22,106 bases of DNA from a virus: IMG/VR virus record IMGVR_UViG_3300032092_004790, positions 1 through 22,106 of that record; one strand, given 5' to 3'. The position numbers were made by a program, and so were the translations under genes. The notes beneath the pieces are model-generated. The model did not search any database and was not told the DNA's origin. It saw nothing but the letters and a program-made list of their open reading frames with translations. Below are positions 1 through 7,612 of the stretch, in pieces (within the stretch, counting starts at the first letter, position 1; every line of letters begins with the position of its first letter).

Positions 1-1
1 A

Positions 2-547
2 TCACATTTCTTTGTATGTGAAGATGATATGCTTATAAAAGATGTTAATATATTCGACAAATATATTAGTGCGAGTAAAATAAGCGGAATACAATATTTC
101 ATATATACTTCTGTAGCATGGGATAGTGGACAAAAAGGAGAACGCACTCCTAAAGCTGTAGTTGAATATCCAGATAATACTAGAATTAAATTCAATTATA
201 ATATGTGTAATGAATTTACATATAAAACAAAAAACTTGATACAAAATGTAGGGTTATATGACGAAAATTTTCGTTATCTATTTGATGTAGACTATGCATA
301 TAGAGTATCTCAATATACTCACAATCCTTTTTGGTATTTTTCCGATTTGTTAGAATCTGATAATTTAATAGATAATAATTCAGAAGCTACATCTCGATTA
401 GATGCAGGTGGTCAACGATCATCAAATCTTCAACCAGAGCATAATAAATTTTATAATAAACATGGAATGTATATAGGTAATATACCTTCTTTAAATAAAA
501 ATGTATTAATTGATAGACTAAAAGATCTTAGAAATAATGTCAGATAA
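2..547 (+). CDS. Glycosyltransferase, GT2-like, C-terminal part (5' end outside window)
   Basis: The frame is open from the first bases of the window, so the gene starts upstream and about 181 codons are visible. The first visible residues read FFVCEDD, which resembles the acidic metal- and sugar-nucleotide-binding strand of GT-A glycosyltransferases. Further on, the segment IQNVGLYDENF followed by an acidic D-V-D-Y-A-Y-R stretch matches the acceptor-side pattern of GT2 proteins (G-x-x-D-E-x-F ... D-x-D-x-x-x-R). A similar NIGLYDERF segment occurs in the gene at 4833. It probably transfers a sugar from a nucleotide donor in the cytoplasm. It overlaps the next gene by 11 bases, so the two are likely translated from one mRNA. 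An ATG at 29 lies inside the conserved strand and is unlikely to be the start. The family is fairly clear; donor and acceptor are unknown. Confidence 0.65.
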   Translation, partial: SHFFVCEDDMLIKDVNIFDKYISASKISGIQYFIYTSVAWDSGQKGERTPKAVVEYPDNTRIKFNYNMCNEFTYKTKNLIQNVGLYDENFRYLFDVDYAYRVSQYTHNPFWYFSDLLESDNLIDNNSEATSRLDAGGQRSSNLQPEHNKFYNKHGMYIGNIPSLNKNVLIDRLKDLRNNVR

Positions 548-1415
548 TATAAAAATTCTAATTCTAACAAATACTTTTGGAAAATATAAAAGACAGGATA
601 TAGCAGTAGAATCCTTTTTATATCTTAAGAAACTTTATCCAGAAAACATAGATATTTTAAATGTTCAGTTTAAAGATGAAAAAGACAGTTTTCAAAATGT
701 ATATAGTGATATTCCTGTAGATTTTTGTTTAGATATTTCTAGTAAAAAATATATTTCAAGTTGTTCAAAAAAACTTCCAAGTATTTCAGAAATTATTTTT
801 CGAGGTTTTCGTAATGATTATTACGACTATGTAGTTTATGTAAATTCTGATGTTATACTTTTACCAAGATTAGTAGAAATTATTCTTAATGAAAAACCAG
901 ATTGTATGACAGGTCCAAGGTTAGACATTGATGATATAGATTCTTTTCAAGATGTTTTACAAGAGAAGATCAAACCCATTCGCACAGAAATTGCAGGATA
1001 TGACTATTTTGTTTTTGAGAAAAAATGGTTCAAAGAATATAAACAATATTTTGTTAGTAAATTTTTAATAGGTAAACCGCTTTTTGATGTAGACTTTGCA
1101 GGTTTAATGGTATTATTCGGACGAAAAACTATTATAGCAAACGACTATCCACTTTCAGCACTGCATATATATCATGGTAATTCTTCTGTGACTGATGATT
1201 GTTTGGAAAAAACACATAACGAAAAAACACATAATGAAAATCCGTTGTTTACTATAGCCAATAATGTTATGTATTATAATTTACAGTATAATCTTTGTCG
1301 AAGAAAACCTTGGGGAGCATTTATTAATCCTGAGAAAAATGAAAAAGAATTTCAAAAAAATTTCTTTGATTCTATGAATATTCATAGCAATAATAATATT
1401 AAATATATCGAATGA
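537..1415 (+). CDS. Putative GT-A-fold glycosyltransferase
   Basis: This 292-residue protein opens with a beta strand (IKILILTNTFGKYKRQD) of the kind seen at the start of nucleotide-sugar transferases. Near residues 98-107 it has VVYVNSDVIL, where N103-S104-D105 occupies the place of the DxD motif. A later G-Y-D-Y-F-V-F segment and a conserved-looking H-I-Y-H fit an acceptor region. No membrane segment is visible. A 15-base tandem duplication at 1206-1235 adds a second EKTHN near residue 228. It overlaps the upstream gene by 11 bases and the downstream gene by 4 (ATGA), typical of translational coupling. I recognise the fold type but not a named family, so the transferase role is inferred from the motif and the neighbours. 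Confidence 0.55.
   Translation: MSDNIKILILTNTFGKYKRQDIAVESFLYLKKLYPENIDILNVQFKDEKDSFQNVYSDIPVDFCLDISSKKYISSCSKKLPSISEIIFRGFRNDYYDYVVYVNSDVILLPRLVEIILNEKPDCMTGPRLDIDDIDSFQDVLQEKIKPIRTEIAGYDYFVFEKKWFKEYKQYFVSKFLIGKPLFDVDFAGLMVLFGRKTIIANDYPLSALHIYHGNSSVTDDCLEKTHNEKTHNENPLFTIANNVMYYNLQYNLCRRKPWGAFINPEKNEKEFQKNFFDSMNIHSNNNIKYIE
1206..1235 (+). repeat. 15-base tandem duplication inside a coding region
   Basis: Two adjacent 15-base units (1206-1220 and 1221-1235) differ only at the last base and each encodes EKTHN. The frame is kept. It looks like a recent slippage duplication in a surface loop of the glycosyltransferase. Confidence 0.9.
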
Positions 1416-2050
1416 AAGTATATACGTTTTTTACTGATAGTCATCGAGAACTACTTAAAATTTTTCAAGATAATTTTCCTTATGCAGAAGCGGAACTTAA
1501 TACAAAATGGTTTCCGCAAGAGTGTAAAACAGGAAGTTTTATGTCTGATGGTTGGAATTCTACCATGAAAAGAAAAGTCGAATATATTTTACAGTCATTG
1601 AATGAAACATCAGAAAATGAGTGGTTTGTTCATTCAGACTGTGATATTGTTTTGTTTGATGGTTGGACAGATATTCTTGAAAGACATAAAGATAATGTTG
1701 ATATGATGATTCAGAATGATCATCCACTTTTATGTGCTGGATTCTTTTTTTGTAAATCTAATACTCATACTAAACTACTATGGGGTAGAGTTTTAAGTGA
1801 TTTGCATAAATTTGAACATGACCAAGTTGCAATGAACTTTTTTATAAAGCAAATGCCTGAATTAAAGGTTGGAGTTTTACCTGATAGCTACTTCACATAC
1901 GGTGCATTTAAAAAAGGTGTTTGGAGTGGTGAAAATTTTGTTGTCCCTGATGCATCTAATTTAAAGATGTATCATGCTAATTGGGCAGAAGGAGTCGAAA
2001 ATAAGAAAAATCTTATTGAAAATATTATCCGTCAAAAAAATGGTTTATGA
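1412..2050 (+). CDS. Nucleotide-diphospho-sugar transferase (Nucleotid_trans / GT77-like)
   Basis: This 212-residue protein carries the ordered motifs of the Nucleotid_trans family. HSDCDIVLF contains the DxD metal site (D76-C-D78). LLCAGFFFCKSN corresponds to the G-F-x-x-x-K strand, HDQVAMN to the D-Q-x-x-x-N acceptor motif, and LPDSYFTYG to the late L-x-x-x-x-F element. Members transfer galactose, arabinose or xylose to glycan or glycoprotein acceptors in other organisms; the substrate here is unknown. There is no signal peptide or membrane helix, so it acts in the cytoplasm. The start overlaps the previous stop as ATGA, which supports this start and translational coupling. Its end overlaps the next gene by 11 bases. 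Confidence 0.7.
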   Translation: MKVYTFFTDSHRELLKIFQDNFPYAEAELNTKWFPQECKTGSFMSDGWNSTMKRKVEYILQSLNETSENEWFVHSDCDIVLFDGWTDILERHKDNVDMMIQNDHPLLCAGFFFCKSNTHTKLLWGRVLSDLHKFEHDQVAMNFFIKQMPELKVGVLPDSYFTYGAFKKGVWSGENFVVPDASNLKMYHANWAEGVENKKNLIENIIRQKNGL

Positions 2051-2891
2051 TTTTAAATATTTGAGGCCGTATCCTCCAAAGTATCCAGCTTATCCACCGT
2101 ATAGTAATATTGAAAACTATATGGAACATTATTTCTTTGATTATTATAAAAAGAATATTGAAGACTTTAAAAAAATAGATCGTCAATATCTTCCTATTTT
2201 CTGGACAACTCTTTATAACGATCATATTCATGTCAACACAGCAGAATATTTAAATGCATTAGACCAAACAAAAAAATATTTTACAGTTAATCAACATGAT
2301 GATGGTATAAGATATTCTCTTCCACAAGATACAATTGTATTCTCTGCCTCCGAAAATGGACACGGAAAAATATATCCAATACCTTTATTAACAAGTCCTA
2401 TACCTAATATAGGCGAAAATTTAGATAAAGATATTTTATGTTCATTTGTCGGAACTATTACACATCCTTTAAGAATAGCATTATATCAACTTTATGGAGG
2501 AAAAGAAAATTTCTATTTTTCTGAAATGAAAAATTGGTCGCCTGTTATTACAGATGATAAATTTGAAGAATTCAAAACTATTACAAAGAGATCTAAATTT
2601 TCTCTTTGTCCAAGAGGAAATATAATTCAATCTTTTCGTATCTATGAAATATTACAATTGAATAGTGTACCAGTTATTATTGCAGATAAATTTACCTACC
2701 CATTTAAAGATTTACTAAATTGGGAAGATTTTTCTATTATAGTTAATGATCCTAGAGAATTAGAGTCTAAATTAATGTCTGTAACAGACGATGAGTATGA
2801 TAAATTATTGAATAGAGGTGAAGAAATATATCAAGAATACTTTACTTTAGAAAAAATGTGTTTAAATATTAAAAAAATATTATGCGATTAA
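2040..2891 (+). CDS. Exostosin-like glycosyltransferase (GT47-type), first copy
   Basis: The 283-residue protein has the C-terminal exostosin core. FSLCPRGN (C190-P-R-G-N194) is followed by SFRIYEIL, then SVPVIIADKFTYPF and LLNWEDFSIIV. These are the UDP-sugar binding and acidic-loop elements of the family. I chose the ATG at 2040. A longer frame opens at 1974, but it would overlap the previous gene by 77 bases, and its extra residues are lysine-rich with no family resemblance. With 2040 the overlap is 11 bases, as at the other junctions here. The N-terminus has a Pro/Tyr-rich stretch (PYPPKYPAYPPY). Two more exostosin-like genes lie at 6667 and 7613. Family good, substrate unknown. Confidence 0.7.
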   Translation: MVYDFKYLRPYPPKYPAYPPYSNIENYMEHYFFDYYKKNIEDFKKIDRQYLPIFWTTLYNDHIHVNTAEYLNALDQTKKYFTVNQHDDGIRYSLPQDTIVFSASENGHGKIYPIPLLTSPIPNIGENLDKDILCSFVGTITHPLRIALYQLYGGKENFYFSEMKNWSPVITDDKFEEFKTITKRSKFSLCPRGNIIQSFRIYEILQLNSVPVIIADKFTYPFKDLLNWEDFSIIVNDPRELESKLMSVTDDEYDKLLNRGEEIYQEYFTLEKMCLNIKKILCD

Positions 2892-3445
2892 TAATAGACG
2901 TAGGATGCAATGTATTGGAAGGTTTTAAAAAATTAAAATCTGTTGAAAATATAAATGAAAATGATAGGAAAGTTTTTGTAGAAGCTAATCCTGAATGTTG
3001 GAATTTTTTAGAGAATGAAATATCTAAAATACAAAACAGTGAATTTATAAAAAAGGCACTTGATACAACTAATAGAACTGTCGAGTTAATAACAAGAGCA
3101 GATAAAAGAACTGATACCGCTGCTACTATTTTAGGTAGAAAATTTATTGAAGACAGTTTAAATAGATGGAATATAAAGGTTGATAATTATTTAACCTACT
3201 ATGTTTCCACAGTAACAATTCAAGAAATTATAGAAAGTCAAAAAGAAAAATTTGATGATATAGTATTAAAACTCGATGCCGAAGGTGTAGAATATACAGT
3301 TCTCCAACAGATTTTAGATAATAATATTCATATAGATAAGATATATTGTGAATTTCATGTTCATAATGTAGAAGATGAAAATAATAAAAATATTTTAATT
3401 CAAAAACTTAACGAAAAAGGTATTTCTATTCTTAATTGGGATTAA
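2882..3445 (+). CDS. FkbM-family SAM-dependent methyltransferase
   Basis: The 187-residue protein has the Rossmann-type SAM site IIDVGCN (residues 4-10) as motif I, the acidic end of strand 2 as VEANPE (around 33-38), and the FkbM signature LKLDAEGVEYTVL near residues 129-141. FkbM proteins O-methylate hydroxyls on polyketides, sugars and similar molecules. Next to this many glycosyltransferases, a capping or decorating methylation of a sugar is the natural reading, but that is inference. It is somewhat short for the family. It overlaps the preceding gene by 10 bases and is followed 4 bases later by the HAD fusion gene, so it belongs to the same operon. Confidence 0.75.
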   Translation: MRLIIDVGCNVLEGFKKLKSVENINENDRKVFVEANPECWNFLENEISKIQNSEFIKKALDTTNRTVELITRADKRTDTAATILGRKFIEDSLNRWNIKVDNYLTYYVSTVTIQEIIESQKEKFDDIVLKLDAEGVEYTVLQQILDNNIHIDKIYCEFHVHNVEDENNKNILIQKLNEKGISILNWD

Positions 3446-3449
3446 AAAT

Positions 3450-4817
3450 ATGGCTATAAAAGCAATATTATTTGATTTGGATGGTGTTATAATAGACGCT
3501 AAAAAAATTCATTTTAATTCTTTAAATGATGCTATTAGAATATATGACCATCGTTGTATAATCTCATATGAAGAACATTTACAAAAATACGACGGTTTAA
3601 AAACAGACCAAAAATTAAAGATTCTGACAAAAACTAAAGGTTTGTCAGAATCTTTATATAAAGATATTTGGAATAAAAAACAAAAATTAACTATAAAATA
3701 TTTAAATAAACTTGTTCCAAATCCAGAATTGATAAAAACATTAGAACGATTAAAATCCGAAAATTTTAAAATAGCATGTTGTACTAACAGTATCAAAGAT
3801 ACTGTAATGTTTTCATTAGAAAAAATGAATATTAAACATTATTTCGATTTAATAATTTCTAACCAAGATGTTAAAAATTCAAAACCTAGTCCAGAGATTT
3901 ATTTAAAAGCTATTTTAGAATTTGGAGTTAATCCAGCGGAAGTTTTAGTTGTAGAAGATTCACCACATGGTTTACAAGCTGCATATTTAGCTAACACTAA
4001 TATTTTAAGAGTCGAATCTCCTGATAGTATAAATTTTGAATTGATAAGAAATTATATTAACCATATAAATAGAAATATGATTCCTAAGTGGCAAAATAAG
4101 AAAATGAATATTTTAATTCCTATGGCAGGTGCAGGTAGTAGATTTGAAAAAGCAGGTTATGTTTTACCTAAACCTCTTATTGATGTCAACGGAAATCCTA
4201 TGATTAAAACCGTAGTAGATTGTTTAAACGTTGATGCTAATTTCATCTTTATTGTACAAAAATCCCATAACGAAAAATATAATCTAAAATCTATGTTATC
4301 TTTGATAGCACCAAATTGCTGTGTTGTAGAAATTGACGGTATAACAGAAGGTGCTGCTTGTACAACTCTTTTAGCAGAACACCTTATTAATAATGACCAA
4401 CCTCTTCTTATAGGTAATTCTGATCAATATATAAAATGGAATTCTAATGAATTTTTCTATAAAGTACAAGAGCAACAAATAGATGCTAGTATATTAACAT
4501 TTAATGCTAACCATCCGAAATGGTCTTATGCTAAAGTTGATGATTATGGTTTTGTAACAGAAGTAGCAGAAAAAAATCCTATTTCTGATTTAGCTACAGT
4601 TGGCATATATTATTGGAAACATGGAAAAGACTATGTTCGATATGCAAAACAAATGATCGAAAAAAACATAAGAGTTAATAATGAATTTTATGTGTGTCCA
4701 GTTTTTAATGAAGCTATAAACGACTCCAAAAAAATAACAACATACAATGTAGATGAAATGTGGGGTATAGGAACTCCAGAAGATTTAGAAAACTTTTTAA
4801 ATAAAAGCGATATATAA
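3450..4817 (+). CDS. Fusion: HAD-superfamily phosphatase + sugar nucleotidyltransferase
   Basis: This 455-residue protein joins two enzymes. Residues 1-205 are a HAD hydrolase of the beta-phosphoglucomutase/phosphatase type: FDLDGV with D9 and D11 (motif I), CTNS with T112 (motif II), K145 in KPSPEIY (motif III), and VVEDSPHG with E169-D170 (motif IV). Residues from about 219 are a GlmU/RmlA-type nucleotidyltransferase with the P-loop-like signature P-M-A-G-A-G-S-R-F (224-232) and LPKPL (239-243). GNSDQY near residue 325 is the metal-binding strand. Together they could dephosphorylate or isomerise a sugar phosphate and make an NDP-sugar or CDP-alditol. The exact substrate cannot be read from sequence. 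An in-frame ATG at 4104 opens the second domain. The first domain contains a perfect 16-bp inverted repeat (3616-3656). Confidence 0.8.
   Translation: MAIKAILFDLDGVIIDAKKIHFNSLNDAIRIYDHRCIISYEEHLQKYDGLKTDQKLKILTKTKGLSESLYKDIWNKKQKLTIKYLNKLVPNPELIKTLERLKSENFKIACCTNSIKDTVMFSLEKMNIKHYFDLIISNQDVKNSKPSPEIYLKAILEFGVNPAEVLVVEDSPHGLQAAYLANTNILRVESPDSINFELIRNYINHINRNMIPKWQNKKMNILIPMAGAGSRFEKAGYVLPKPLIDVNGNPMIKTVVDCLNVDANFIFIVQKSHNEKYNLKSMLSLIAPNCCVVEIDGITEGAACTTLLAEHLINNDQPLLIGNSDQYIKWNSNEFFYKVQEQQIDASILTFNANHPKWSYAKVDDYGFVTEVAEKNPISDLATVGIYYWKHGKDYVRYAKQMIEKNIRVNNEFYVCPVFNEAINDSKKITTYNVDEMWGIGTPEDLENFLNKSDI
3616..3656 (+). repeat. Perfect 16-bp inverted repeat inside the HAD domain
   Basis: Bases 3616-3631 are the exact reverse complement of 3641-3656, with a 9-base loop. 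In RNA this makes a 16-bp stem in the middle of a coding region. No U-tract follows it, so it is not a standard terminator. It encodes roughly KILTKTKGLSESL. Confidence 0.9.
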
Positions 4818-4832
4818 AATTATCTAATTTTG

Positions 4833-5642
4833 ATGAAAATAAAATTATATATTAATACATATAATGCTAATAACTTATTAAATGATTATTGTTTAAAAAG
4901 TTTATTTGAAAGCGATTTTGATCAAGATAATACTTTTGTTAATGTAGTTGATAACCACAGTAACGTTTTTATAGAAGAAGAATATAATAAAAAGGTAAAT
5001 GTAATACATAATCAGTTAAGACCAGACTTTTCTACAGGTCATTTATCAAGAAGTTGGAATTTATGTTTGATAAATGGATTTGTAGATTTAGAAAATCCAG
5101 ATTGCGACATTGTAATTTTATGCCAAGTTGATAGTTTTTTAAACAAACAATGGTTTTCGAATGTATTAAACCTTAAAAATACATATAAATTAGATTATGT
5201 TACATATGGATCAGGCGATCAGTTTCAATATTTTACTCCCGAAGCTATAAAAAATATAGGATTATATGACGAAAGATTTTGTAATATTGGTTATCAAGAG
5301 GCTGATTATTTTTTAAGAGCAGCAAAATATCATCCAAATAAAACATCAATAAACGATGCCGCGCATGGTAGAGTTTTTAACAATTTAAATTTAAATTTTC
5401 TAGACACAGAAAAACTTCATACAGGATTTGTAAGAAAAGAGCAGAGTCATATAGAATCATTAAAATATCACGGATTTTCGTTAAATATGTTCAATCATAA
5501 ATGGGACGCTATACCACAGCATTGGCAACCTAACACCATTAGTAACGCAAAGCTTAAAACCAATAATTATATTTTATATCCATATTTTGAAAATAAAATA
5601 TTAAAAGAAACCCTAATACAACAAAATTATATAATACCATAG
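4833..5642 (+). CDS. Glycosyltransferase, GT2-like
   Basis: The protein has 269 residues from the ATG at 4833. A TTG three bases earlier is a possible but less likely start. The order is GT2-like. An N-terminal strand IKLYINTYNANN leads to the helix DYCLKSLFESDF. VNVVDNHSN is the first acidic site, HLSRSWNLCLINGF is the helix seen in GT2 proteins handling nucleotide sugars, and ILCQVDS (D100) sits where DxD is expected. IKNIGLYDERF ... QEADYFLRA matches the acceptor motif, in which E and D usually occur as ED. There is no membrane helix, so it is a soluble transferase. The previous gene ends 15 bases upstream and the next starts 2 bases after its stop. The DxD is reduced to QVD, so activity is probable but not certain. 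Confidence 0.65.
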   Translation: MKIKLYINTYNANNLLNDYCLKSLFESDFDQDNTFVNVVDNHSNVFIEEEYNKKVNVIHNQLRPDFSTGHLSRSWNLCLINGFVDLENPDCDIVILCQVDSFLNKQWFSNVLNLKNTYKLDYVTYGSGDQFQYFTPEAIKNIGLYDERFCNIGYQEADYFLRAAKYHPNKTSINDAAHGRVFNNLNLNFLDTEKLHTGFVRKEQSHIESLKYHGFSLNMFNHKWDAIPQHWQPNTISNAKLKTNNYILYPYFENKILKETLIQQNYIIP

Positions 5643-5644
5643 TT

Positions 5645-6061
5645 ATGATTTTAATTTCACATAGAGGCAACTTAAATGGTCCCAGCATTTATGAAAATGT
5701 TCCACATCATATTCAAAAATGTTTAAATGATGGTATTGAATGTGAGATAGATGTATGGAAAATTCAAGATGCTTTTTATCTGGGTCATGATGACTCAGAA
5801 CATGAAGTAGATTTTTCTTTTTTAACACAAAAAGGCTTATGGTGTCATGCTAAGAACCTTGAAGCATTGAATGACATGCTGAAACAAAATATAAATTGTT
5901 TCTGGCATCAAGATGATGACTTTACGCTTACGTCTTCTGGTTTTATATGGACATATCCTAATAAGAGAGTTTTAGATAACTCTATAATAGTGGATAATGA
6001 TCCAAATTGGAAGGAAAAAAATTATCAATGTTATGGAGTATGTAGTGATTATATTTTATAA
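5645..6061 (+). CDS. Minimal GDPD/PLC-like phosphodiesterase
   Basis: This 138-residue protein opens with ISHRGN (H6, R7), followed by EN at 17-18, the metal pair E34 and D36 in CEIDVW, and LGHDD with H48. That is the active-site order of glycerophosphodiester phosphodiesterases (H-R-G ... E-x-D ... H). Full-length GDPD TIM barrels are about 240-300 residues, so this is roughly half size. The second half (FLTQKGLWCHAKN, CFWHQDDDF) still follows barrel-like strand spacing. It could hydrolyse or transfer a phosphodiester in glycan assembly; that role is inferred only from context. It sits 2 bases after one transferase and 2 bases before another putative one. No signal peptide is visible. Confidence 0.65.
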   Translation: MILISHRGNLNGPSIYENVPHHIQKCLNDGIECEIDVWKIQDAFYLGHDDSEHEVDFSFLTQKGLWCHAKNLEALNDMLKQNINCFWHQDDDFTLTSSGFIWTYPNKRVLDNSIIVDNDPNWKEKNYQCYGVCSDYIL

Positions 6062-6063
6062 TT

Positions 6064-6663
6064 ATGATAGCAGTATGCATAACTGGACAATTTAGATCTT
6101 GGGATCGTGTTAAAGATAATATTCTACAAAATATTATCAGAGATAACACTGACGTTTTTTTTGTATGTGATGAAGATTTATCAATACCTAACGTCAATCA
6201 TGAAATACTAAAAGACCCTCAATCAATTTACGACGAATCTGTTTTACAATCCTTTCGGTCTAGAAATGAATGTGTAACACCTATAGAAAATAGTGTTAAT
6301 ATGTTTTATAAAATAATGAAATGTAATGAATTAAAAAAACAATACGAAACCGAAAAAAATTTTAAATATGATATAGTTGTTCGACTTCGAACTGATACTC
6401 ATTTTCGAGAACCAGTTAGTTTCTCTGAAGAAAAAGATAAAATAACTGTACCTCATCATTTAGGTTATGGTGGAGTATGTGATCAATTTGCGTATGGTTC
6501 ATCAGATTTGATGGATATATTCTGTGATTTATTTCCTAATATGAAAAAATATTTTGATGAAGGACATATATTTCATCCAGAAAAACTATTGAAATATCAC
6601 TGTAATAAATTAGGTATAAATGTTGATGAACGTGATGTTGGTTATTTGGGTATTGTTAGGTAA
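6064..6663 (+). CDS. Glycosyltransferase-like protein with FKYDIVVRLRTD motif (paralog A)
   Basis: This 199-residue protein is paralogous to the gene at 8451. Both open with C-x-x-G-x-x-R-S (CITGQFRS here), and both have LKK-x-Y-E-x-E followed by NFKYDIVVR-x-R-x-D at about residues 99-111. D111 could be the metal or nucleotide ligand. A later F-A-Y-G-S-S-D-L-M-D segment matches FYFSNSENMDF in the paralog. I recognise this as a family found near glycosyltransferases but cannot name it confidently, so a GT-A-like role is inferred. The end is 3 bases from the end of the convergent gene on the - strand. Confidence 0.5.
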   Translation: MIAVCITGQFRSWDRVKDNILQNIIRDNTDVFFVCDEDLSIPNVNHEILKDPQSIYDESVLQSFRSRNECVTPIENSVNMFYKIMKCNELKKQYETEKNFKYDIVVRLRTDTHFREPVSFSEEKDKITVPHHLGYGGVCDQFAYGSSDLMDIFCDLFPNMKKYFDEGHIFHPEKLLKYHCNKLGINVDERDVGYLGIVR

Positions 6664-6666
6664 TAT

Positions 6667-7563
6667 TTACTCTAAATATTTTTCTATATTTTTCAAAAAA
6701 CCATGAGGTGAGAAATATTCTTCCCATAACTCTCTATTAGATTTTAGATCGAATTTACGTTCTTTAATTATAGAAGGAAGGTTTTTTATTTCTTCTGGAT
6801 TTATAAAAATTATATGCTTATCCCAGTCAATAATATTCTCTAGTGGTAGTATCGTGTCAGTATCTATTAATACAGGAACTCTACCAAAACAAAGAGTTTC
6901 GTAAAAACGATAAGAAAAATTACCGTTTCCTCTCATACAAAAAATATATTTGTTATCTGTCATATTTTTTATAAATTCTCTTTTACCCCTAAATTTAGGA
7001 AGTTCAGGGGACCAAAAACCAGATCGTATTATTTTATCAACAGGATAAACTTTTTCTATACTTTCTAGCATTTCTTTACGATTGCTATTATAAACACCAC
7101 AGAAACCTATAGAATCTTTACACTGTTCAGTAAAGATACAATCATCTGTTATAAGAGCAGGAAAAATCTTCTCTTTTTGAGTTATATTGCTTCTACCAAT
7201 ACTTGTTCTAAAAAGAATAAGATTATCGGGTAAATTATATTGTCTTTCGTCATCGTCATTATAAAAAGTTATAACTTTTTTATTGTACTTTTTAGCATAT
7301 TCGCAAATACTATATAATCTAGCATCATTAGGATTAAATTTAAAAGGAACACCTACATAATCACAATTTTCTATTTCAGTTTTTTCAAATAATGTTTGTC
7401 CTGAAAAAAATAATTTATTTAAAAGTCCATGATTCCAATAACCATATGAATTTATAGTTTCATTAAAAGCAACCTCATTCATAAAAGGTGCTACCCATAA
7501 AATTTCAGTAAACCCTTTGAGATCGTTCGGGGTTAAAATATTAAAATCTACATATATTTTCAT
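6667..7563 (-). CDS. Exostosin-like glycosyltransferase (GT47-type), second copy, opposite strand
   Basis: This is the only well-supported gene on the - strand. From the ATG at 7563 it encodes 298 residues; a longer frame to 7599 would run through its own promoter. The exostosin core is clear: FCMRGNGN (C209-M-R-G-N213), SYRFYETL, RVPVLIDTDTILPL and IIDWDKHIIFI. The N-terminal half has FNPNDARLYS and a DDDE run near residues 102-105, without an obvious match. It faces the gene at 7613 head to head, and their 49-base gap holds two mirror-image promoters. At its 3' end it converges on the gene ending at 6663 with a 3-base gap and no visible terminator. Family good, substrate unknown. Confidence 0.7.
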   Translation of the reverse strand: MKIYVDFNILTPNDLKGFTEILWVAPFMNEVAFNETINSYGYWNHGLLNKLFFSGQTLFEKTEIENCDYVGVPFKFNPNDARLYSICEYAKKYNKKVITFYNDDDERQYNLPDNLILFRTSIGRSNITQKEKIFPALITDDCIFTEQCKDSIGFCGVYNSNRKEMLESIEKVYPVDKIIRSGFWSPELPKFRGKREFIKNMTDNKYIFCMRGNGNFSYRFYETLCFGRVPVLIDTDTILPLENIIDWDKHIIFINPEEIKNLPSIIKERKFDLKSNRELWEEYFSPHGFLKNIEKYLE

Positions 7564-7568
7564 TAAAA

Positions 7569-7596
7569 TATTTAGAGAGTTGAAATTAAAAATCAA
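7569..7596 (-). promoter_or_regulatory. Promoter of the - strand exostosin-like gene (leaderless type)
   Basis: Read on the - strand: TTGATT (7596-7591), 16-base spacer, TAAATA (7574-7569), 5 bases, then ATG at 7563. It overlaps the + strand promoter and has the same geometry. Confidence 0.6.
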
Positions 7597-7607
7597 CATA
7601 TTAAATA
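7580..7607 (+). promoter_or_regulatory. Promoter of the gene at 7613 (leaderless type)
   Basis: TTGAAA (7580-7585), 16-base spacer, TAAATA (7602-7607), 5 bases, then ATG at 7613. The -35 elements of the two divergent promoters lie within each other's spacers, in a GTTGA ... TCAAC dyad (7579-7597). Confidence 0.6.
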
Positions 7608-7612
7608 TTTTT

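Noticed and set aside
1974-2039. Upstream extension of the exostosin-like gene to an ATG at 1974
   Set aside because: It would overlap the previous gene by 77 bases and adds lysine-rich residues unlike the family; 2040 gives the usual short overlap.
4830-4832. TTG as the start of the GT2-like gene
   Set aside because: An ATG follows immediately in frame and is the simpler start.
7517-7612. Upstream extensions of both divergent genes (to 7517 on + and 7599 on -)
   Set aside because: They run through each other's promoters and start regions; the shorter starts fit the promoter geometry on both strands.
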